A stretch of 64,000 nt of DNA from NCBI RefSeq assembly GCF_024139115.2, contig NC_085141.1:392942632-393006631 (forward strand), given 5' to 3'. Made by a program: the position numbers and the translations under genes. Positions 57,349 to 64,000 of this stretch are shown here, in pieces. Source of the stretch: Armigeres subalbatus. Taxonomy: Eukaryota > Arthropoda > Insecta > Diptera > Culicidae. The first letter of the stretch is position 1, and every line of letters starts with the position of its first letter. The notes beneath the pieces were generated by a model, which was given only the letters and a program-made list of their open reading frames with translations, did not search any database and was not told the origin of the DNA.

Positions 57349-57792
57349 AGTGTATTTAAACATCAATAAATATGGATGTGGAAACAGTATCCAAGCAGTA
57401 AAGGCTACAGTTGAACTCTGACTTGAAACTAATTAATCCTGAAATATTTGGTTGTGAAATGTGTTCTCTGTAGTCATTAATGTTTGGAAAATGTTGTTTT
57501 CTTTAATAAATGCAAATTTAGACGTGAAGAGTAAGCCCAAAAACAAACGCGAAAGAATCATGAATTGTATTCAAATCTACTAGAATATCCTATTTATAAT
57601 CCACCTGAAAATCACGTAAATTCTACGTTGATCTTGTACGGTAATTGTTACCTGAAAATCACGTACAACTTACCTGAGTCACATAAATCAAGATTGACAT
57701 TCTGATTCACGTAGAATTCACCTGAAAAAACAGGTGGAAAATATCTACGTATCTTTTCAGGTAAATGCTACGTGAACTTTATTTGCAGTGTA

Positions 57793-59339
57793 CCTATAGG
57801 CTGACCATTACCGATCAACTTGTAGGTGATAGATAATATAGGACACAGGGCCGGCGCTAATTGTTGCTTAAAATTATTTAATTAATATGTGAGGTGCGTC
57901 GCAACTCCTGGGTGTTGCAACAGCATCCGTTCATTGTATTGGACCTGTTTATCTGCCTAAACGGGTTTTTCTGAAACCGGAAGAAAGTCCTTTTTCCTAA
58001 TCATCTGTCCGGTCCACCTCCTCTTCACGCACTTTATAAACACTAGGAATAGGCTATTGATGCGGGTGGCTGAACTGCGGTATCGTGAGTTACCACGGAG
58101 ACAACACGTTAAGTTGTAGCTGATGCGTTTTTAATGATCTTCGGAGGGTTGTCATCGCCAACTACCAACATTTGTAGTGAAATGGTCGAATCGATTCGAT
58201 AACAACATTCCAGATATTTGACCTTTCCCTATAGTGTTGATGCGCCTCGTAATTTTACTAAAACATGAAAAAGGGAGATTCAAACTGAATTCGTGGGGAT
58301 TTAGAGTAAAATATACCTACTTACAGTTAGTGATGGCATGGTAAAACACCGGTCCGGCAAGGGAGAACGACAAGGCCGATGGAGCCGAAGTGATGCATTC
58401 CTCTAAAATCATATGAAAAGTAGGTGATCGCTAGACGTATTTTCGACAGCGTAAGTCTTCCCAGAAACTTTCGAAATGGACCAGTGTCTTACGTCAGTTT
58501 CACGGTCGATTGCGCACCACTCCACAATCAGCGAAAGTAAACTGGATTCACCCTTCATAATCCGGTACCGTTCCGTACGCCCAATGAAAATGCACGCTAA
58601 CGACAAACAAACGGTAACTCTTCCGCGTTATCATCAAGTACTAGGTGCCGAAGAAACATACAACTGATGAAGCTCGTCCAATAAACACAATATCCTTCTG
58701 ACTGGGAGTGACAAGTGAGCTCACTGAGAAAATTGATTCCATTCGATTCCGATGTCTACACTGCAGTGAAGGTTTTTACATCCTGTGCGTTGTCAGTCTG
58801 ATGAGTAATTAACTGTGCAGAATTCCTGATACAGCGAGGACCATCTCAAGTTTTGCTACACAATTGACATCCGAAAAGAATATTATACATGTTCACCAGA
58901 TTCCAGCTACCTACTAAACGGGTAACGTAGGCGATCCCTTTGGGAGCTGCGCATATGATATAGATCCAAATTGTTTTGCAGGATTTCATTCCTCCTGGAA
59001 ACATCTTCGGTGGTGTCGGTTGTCTTCGTTTAGAGAGAAATGTTTCCGTGATTGCGGCGGCACATGTGTTGATGCGTTATTGGCCATGAACGCTGTGAAT
59101 GAGAAAGCAAAGGATATGCATGAAAAACTTATTGGCATTTTTCTAAATTTATTTCTAGTAATACCTTTTCCGGCGATATTCTACTAGACTATTAAAATCA
59201 GAATTATAATAGTCTTTCTTAGTACGTTATCATACGGCTAGGGCTCAACAGTTTTCTGTAAAATTGTTCTTCTGGGTGAAAAAATCGAACCGAAGCGCGC
59301 GATAATTTTGTTTGACAACTGCCAAAATGAACGTTGAAA
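57793..59339. other. No gene recognised; possible coding debris on minus strand
   Basis: The minus strand around 58330-58420 reads LEECITSAPSALSFSLAG followed by PVFYHAITNC before a GTAAGTAGG donor-like site, and 58790-58960 reads YVTRLVGSWNLVNMYNILFG. Both have coding-like composition but I recognise neither and the frames are interrupted elsewhere. CAGGGCCGGCG at 57846 resembles one end of the MITE at 19530. Confidence 0.3.
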
Positions 59340-59516
59340 TGAACAAGGTTTGTTCATAAGAATGCCTTATGAATATTTTACATAAGAAAAAGTTATTAAT
59401 TTCATAAGGCAGACTTATGATCTCTATTGGTGCCTTATGAAATGAAAATAAAATGAATTCATAAGGTTTCATAAGGCAACGCTTATGAAAATCGAAAGGT
59501 TTTTTCCGCCAGTGTG
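59340..59516 (-). repeat. CACTG-ended repeat rich in CATAAGG motifs
   Basis: Right end AAAGGTTTTTTCCGCCAGTG is the mirror of the start of 38768-38990. The body has eight or more TTCATAAGGC/GCCTTATGAA words in both orientations. The gypsy leader follows directly. Confidence 0.5.
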
Positions 59517-59855
59517 GAAGTGAGATACGCATCGGATATCTTAGTGAGAAAGAAGCAAAGATAAAAGTGAGAAGTGAGAAGCTGTATGCACTTCTGCATT
59601 AGTCGGTTGGTGCGGCCGATGAATCTGTTGCTTGCTGTTGTTGTTGTGAAATTCTGCTGTTGCTGCTGTTGAAGAGTCAGACGTTTGGTTCAATCGTTGG
59701 GACTTGAATGCTGGATCGTTGAATTTCGTTGGACGGTTAGGAATATTCATCTAGTAGAAAGCACTGCCGAGTAAATCCGATCGGTTGTTTGGGACGTAAG
59801 TTGCGGTATCCGTAAGTAAAACTTTTGTTTTAAAACATATTGAGTGTTTTGCGGA
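59517..59855 (+). other. Leader of the gypsy element
   Basis: Sequence before gag. It contains AAAGTGAGAAGTGAGAAG (59563-59580), CTG/GTT-rich repeats near 59630-59670, and no recognised LTR boundary or primer site. Confidence 0.35.
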
Positions 59856-60908
59856 ATGGCGATCCCAGGAATGATAGGGTCTCTTGACCATTATATTATT
59901 GGCAAATCGTTCAGCAATTATATTGAACGTTTCGAAATACTATGCAATCTAAATAAAGTGACTGAGGAAACTAAAAGATCGTGGTTCATTTCATTGAGCG
60001 GCGATGATGTGTTCGATGAAATTTAGCTTTTATATCCGTATCAAGAGGTAAACACCTTGCTTTACGACGATATTATTAAGAAACTGAAAACACGATTTGA
60101 CAAAACCGACCCTATTTTAATGAAAAGATACCATTTCTACAACCGATCTCAAGGACAAAACGAGTCTGGTGAGAACTTTGTTCTAGCGATTAAACTTTTG
60201 GCTGAAAGTTGCAATTTTAAGGACTTTAAGAACGAGGCTATTCGGGATAAGCTGATATTGGGTTTGCGAGACAGTGATTTACAACATAAACTATTAATGG
60301 AAGATGAAATTGAATTAGCTGCTGTAGAAAAGACAATCGTTAGTGCTGAATTAGCCGCAAAACAAAGAAAAACCATACGTGAAAACAACGAAGGCGTTTC
60401 TAGTGTTCTATCGGTCAAACATCGTTTAGGAAGAAGAAATAAAGAGTATAAAGATAACTACAACAATCAACCAAGTAGGTACAGATCACGTAGTAGGAGT
60501 GATAGTAATGGTAGAGAAAGTGCTAACAAAGCTTACAATAACAACGATCGTTACACTGGTGATGCAAGACGTGATAGACAAAATTGGAATAATCATTATA
60601 ACGCAGTGTGCAATTATTGCAAAAAAAAAGGACATATTCGTAAGCATTGTCGTTTGTTAAGCAGAAATTCGGTTAAATTCGTAGAAAATGAACAAATAGT
60701 GGCGGAAGTTCCAAATACAGATAAGTTTAATAGAATGCGCCTTCAGGAATCTAGCGACGATTCAGACATTAGTTGCATGAAAATAGGTAGTGTAAACAGT
60801 GTCACTGATCCCTGTTTAGTAAAGGTTTGTGTTGAACAACAAAGTTTATTAATGGAAATTGATACTGGATCAGCGGTGGCAGTAATCAGCGAGGTTTTAT
60901 ACAAAAAA
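59856..60908 (+). pseudogene. Ty3/gypsy gag and start of protease, broken
   Basis: One frame runs from ATG 59856 but is stopped by TAG at 60024-60026 (codon 57). It then continues through a capsid-like helical region (60057-60400), a basic RS-rich stretch (60480-60600), a CCHC zinc knuckle CNYCKKKGHIRKHC (60609-60650), and the retropepsin active site DTGSA (60861-60875). The frame is then cut by an inserted 865-bp element. Gag packages element RNA and protease matures the polyprotein. Ty3/gypsy assignment rests on domain order with the downstream pol. Confidence 0.9.
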
Positions 60909-61773
60909 CCCAGATTAATCCACCTACAGTGAGATTTTGACCCTTCCTTAGTTCTAATTTTTTTCCAGACTCCAGTATTTAAAACGAGATAAAACTATTC
61001 AGCTTCCCACGGCGATTTACTGTGAAAGTGACAAAATAATTGCCTACCCAAAGGCGGATGCCATGGGTTGAGTGACAACTCAACGAATGATAACGTACTG
61101 TTCTTCATGCTGCCTATCTATAAGGCGCTCGTCGGATTGAATAACTATTGTGACATGGTTAGTAACTATCGTAACGCTGGTTGCATATATTGTACTCGTT
61201 ATTTCCAGAGACCTCGATATTAATTAATCCAGAACTAACTAAATCAGTCATTGATCTGAGCGAAACTCAATAGCGTTCAATAATAACATATATTTCGCCT
61301 TATGGATGGCTAATTTGGTAAAACTAAACTTGTTCAATACCTTAAAAATGAGCGAGATTTTTATGGTAGTAAATTTCAGAATTTGCACACCTACGCACAC
61401 ATACATGCATACAAGTGATCTATTAGTGTCTCAAAACATGCTCACATTTGCTATCTAGCTTCCACTGAAGAAATTTTTGAAATTCCTTTCAATTTTTACG
61501 TTTTTGCTTTTCTGAGAAGATTTTTTTGTACATGCTTCTATATGTTCCTCAATTAAAATCATTTGTTTCTTTGAAACAAATCAGAAAAATAGGCATAATT
61601 CGATGTCATATCATTTGTTATAATTATATTTTCAATGTAAAAGTGAATTTGTTTAAAATACCATACATTTTATGTGATAATTCACAAGATTTCTTGATAG
61701 ATTATTACGTAACACACCTGCGTAACGCATACAAAGTGAAATTATAGACACTTCCGAAGGAAGGGTCAAAAAC
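60909..61773 (+). mobile_element. 865-bp interspersed element, copy B, inserted in protease
   Basis: Nearly identical to 39045-39914. It splits protease coding between 60905 and about 61774; AAAAAC is present on both sides, consistent with a 6-bp target duplication. This dates the element's activity after the gypsy insertion. Confidence 0.85.
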
Positions 61774-63731
61774 AGTTCTGTTCCATTCCTATTTTGGATT
61801 GCAAAAAAAAGCTGGTTGTAGTGAATGGCGCAAAATTAACAGTAATAGGACAAATCATCGTACAAGTAGCTCTAAACGGTCGTACTAGCACAGAAAAATT
61901 GATAATTTTAAAAAGCTCTGTTGATTTTGTTCCTCTTTTGGGAAGAGACTGGTTGGAGAGATTTTATCCCGACTGGAAAAATGTGTTTGTAGCTCCCGAA
62001 ACAGTGAAGAGCTTGAATGCTGATAGAGAACCTAATGATACAGTTGGTATGCTAAAACAAAAGTATTGTAAAGTTTTTACTAAGGACTTTTCCGAACCTA
62101 TTGTAGGCTTTGAGGCGGATTTGATGTTTAAAACAGAGCAACCAATTTTTAAGAAAGCCTATCAGGTGCCGTACAAAATAAAAGACAAGTTCCTGGAGCA
62201 TTTGGACATGTTAGAAAGTCAAGGAGTTATAACTCATATTCGAGCAAGTGAATGGGCGTCACCAGTGATTGCAATACCTAAGAAGGGTGGAGACATAAGA
62301 ATGGTAATAGATTGCAAAGTTTCGTTAAATAAAGTTCTTGTTCCCAACACTTATCCCCTCCCACTTGCTCAAGACATATTTGCGTCTCTAGCAAATTGAA
62401 AATTCTTCTGTTCGCTTGACTTAGCGCATATACTCAGTTGAAATTATCGAAGCGTTCTAGAAAACTCGTTGTTATTAACACAGAAAAGGGTTTGTATACA
62501 TACAACCGATTGCCTCAGGGCGCGTCTTCTAGTGCCGCTGTATTTCAGAGAGTAATGGACCAGATTTTAAAGGGTTTAGATAAAGTTTGCTGTTACTTAG
62601 ATGACGTGCTAATAGCGGGAAGAACGTACGAAGAGTGTCTTGAAAAACTAGAACTTGTATTACAGAGATTGGCTGATGCTAATATTAGCGTAAATTTCAA
62701 GAAATGCAATTTTTTTTGTGAATTCCCTACAGTATCTTGGACATTTGATTACATCTGAAGGTTTGCTACCTTCACCTGAAAAATTATTGACTATTGCTAA
62801 TGCTAAAATTCCAGAAAATGTCTCAGAATTAAAAGCATTTTTGGGGCTAATTAATTACTATAATAAGTTTATTCCTAACCTTTCGTCAAAACTAAGATGT
62901 TTGTATGAGCTTTTAAAGAAAAATGTTCCTTATTCATGGACAGATAATTGTCAGAAAGTATTTGACGAAAGCAAAAACAATCTAGTCAATTCTTAGGATG
63001 TCAATTCTAATATTTTAGATTTTTATGATCCTAGTAAACCATTGGCTGTTGTAACAGATGCGTCTTCATACGGCTTGGGTGGCGTTTTAGCACAAGTTGA
63101 CAATAACATTGAAAAACCAGTTTGCTTCACGTCATTTTCATTAAATTGTGCGCAGAGGAAATACCCGATTCTGCACTTAGAAGCTTTGGCTTTGGTGTGT
63201 GTTGTTAAGAAATTCCACAAATTTCTGTATGGACAAAAATTCAAAATTTTCACCGATCATAAACCACTGCTTGGAATATTTGGTAAACAGGGCCAGCATT
63301 CCATATATGTTACCAGATTGCAGAGATACATTATGGAATTATCCATATACAATTTTGACATTGAATATCGTCCTGCCTCTAAAATGGGAAACGCTGATTT
63401 TTGCAGTCGTTTTCCGTTAGATCAAACTGTTCCAAGCAGTTTGGCACAAGAAAATATTAATAGCATAAATTATAGTAATGAATTTCCATTTGATTTTGCT
63501 TTAATTTCCCAAGAATCAAAGAACGACAAGCTTTTGTCGGAAATTATTGCCTTTATGACATCAGGATGGCCCAGAACGGTTCCCAAAGAATTCAAGGATT
63601 TCTATTCCCAAAAAGAAAAATTGGAATCTCTGGAAGGTATTCTATTGATTGATAGGAAAGTAATAATTCCGAGTAGTTTGAAGAAACCAGTTCTCAAACT
63701 ATTTCACGCAAACCATGGAGGTATTTCAAAA
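61774..63731 (+). pseudogene. Gypsy protease end, reverse transcriptase and RNase H, broken
   Basis: Domains in order: protease flap and C-terminus (LLGRDWL, 61940-61960). RT fingers (SEWASPVIAIPKKGGDIRMV, 62250-62310). A TGA at 62397-62399 where the family has Gly. A frameshift near 62425. LPQGASSSAAVFQRVMD, then the catalytic YLDD at 62594-62605. A second frameshift in the T-run near 62715. Connection domain (AFLGLINYYNKFIPNL). A TAG at 62994-62996. RNase H (TDASSYGLGGVL near 63055 and FTDHKPLLGIF near 63250). The polymerase residues survive but the frame does not, so the copy is not autonomous. Confidence 0.9.
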
Positions 63732-64000
63732 TGAAGCAGTTAGCTAGGCGAAAGGTTTACTGGCAAAAAATGAACTCAAGCATTGAAGATTTTGTTAAAT
63801 CCTGTGAAATTTGTGCTAAAATGCAGGTAATCAAAAAGCCTGTTGAACAAGAATCTTGGATTCCTACAACTCGCCCATTTAGCCGCGTACATGCGGACTT
63901 CCTTCATTTTGAAGGAAAGACTTTGCTACTTATAGTGGACAGCCATTCCAAATGGCTAGAAGTTGATATCATGAAATATGGTACTAGTGCTAAACTAGTT
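63732..64000 (+). pseudogene. Gypsy integrase, 5' part, runs off window
   Basis: A one-base frameshift near 63725-63731 separates it from RNase H. The zinc-binding segment spans the His region at 63700-63716 and the Cys pair at 63803-63805 and 63812-63814 (CEIC). The core begins with HADF (first catalytic Asp, 63896-63898) and continues VDSHSKWLEV. The remaining catalytic residues lie beyond base 64000. Confidence 0.88.

Larger units (their letters stand above)
56862..57790. mobile_element. 929-bp TIR element with TA target duplication, carrying a mini-gene
   Basis: Ends CACTGAACC and TTTGCAGTG, flanked by TA (56860-56861 and 57791-57792). Both subterminal regions are packed with TTCAGGTRA/TYACCTGAA and ACGTGAATT/ACGTAGAATT words in both orientations (56893-57005 and 57590-57775), including the palindrome TTACCTGAATATTCAGGTAA. 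The centre holds a two-exon reading frame rather than a transposase. Architecture parallels 9549-10430, but the motifs differ. Confidence 0.75.

Noticed and set aside
59856..64000. Active gypsy retrotransposon
   Set aside because: Three nonsense codons, three frameshifts and an 865-bp insertion interrupt gag-pol in this window.

Overview
This window looks like intergenic and intronic DNA from a mosquito of the Aedes type. The evidence is AT-rich sequence, two copies of a Feilai-like tRNA-derived SINE (1-214 and 2754-3040), other tRNA-headed SINEs, Jockey- and LOA-like LINE remnants, a Ty3/gypsy element, a small Helitron, and many foldback MITEs. The species is inferred from remembered repeat families, not from a search. 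I see no complete conventional host gene. The best coding candidates are one 98-bp internal exon on the minus strand (22802-22899) and a tiny two-exon gene inside a transposon-like element (57075-57278).

Layout. 1-9.4 kb: SINEs, foldback elements and a decayed RNase H-type LINE. 9.4-12.9 kb: two adjacent copies of one interspersed repeat, each split by a different DNA element. One carries a TA duplication (9549-10430). The other carries an 8-bp duplication (10582-12844) and itself holds a Helitron and long purine tracts. 14.6-15.8 kb: a decayed Jockey-type reverse transcriptase. 15.8-20.1 kb: a 4.3-kb composite inverted-repeat element with a 21-bp minisatellite in one arm and a 24-bp minisatellite core. 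20-27 kb: mostly unique sequence with the candidate exon, then a foldback element with 17-bp minisatellite arms, and pyrimidine-rich repeats. 27.3-34.3 kb: a 630-bp SINE with a perfect 25-bp target duplication, a palindromic MITE, and a cluster of related units with TATA/initiator promoters and histone-type 3' stem-loops. One of these is interrupted by a SINE whose tRNA head is replaced by two GC-rich 99-bp monomers. 35-41.9 kb: MITEs, a LINE fragment, an LTR, and an unrecognised pseudogene split by a MITE.

41.9-54.3 kb is a 12-kb satellite domain built from the same 24-bp unit as the 17-19 kb block. It has a homogeneous core, roughly 0.5-kb and 2-kb higher-order duplications, inverted-orientation margins and degenerate edges. 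The unit is 24 bp with no stop in any frame, so all six frames stay open for hundreds of codons. I treat those open frames as a by-product of the unit, not as genes. Just beyond it lies a nonsense-containing fragment of phosphopantothenoylcysteine decarboxylase (54607-55032).

55.4-64 kb contains the TA-flanked element with the mini-gene, a stretch I cannot interpret (57.8-59.3 kb), and a gypsy retrotransposon that runs off the end of the window. Its gag-pol is broken by three nonsense codons, three frameshifts and an 865-bp insertion in protease. A second copy of that insertion lies at 39 kb.

The most interesting items are the spliced mini-gene in a TIR element, the satellite shared between a foldback element and a 12-kb array, the SINE body with two alternative 5' heads, and the histone-like 3' processing signals without a recognisable histone gene.
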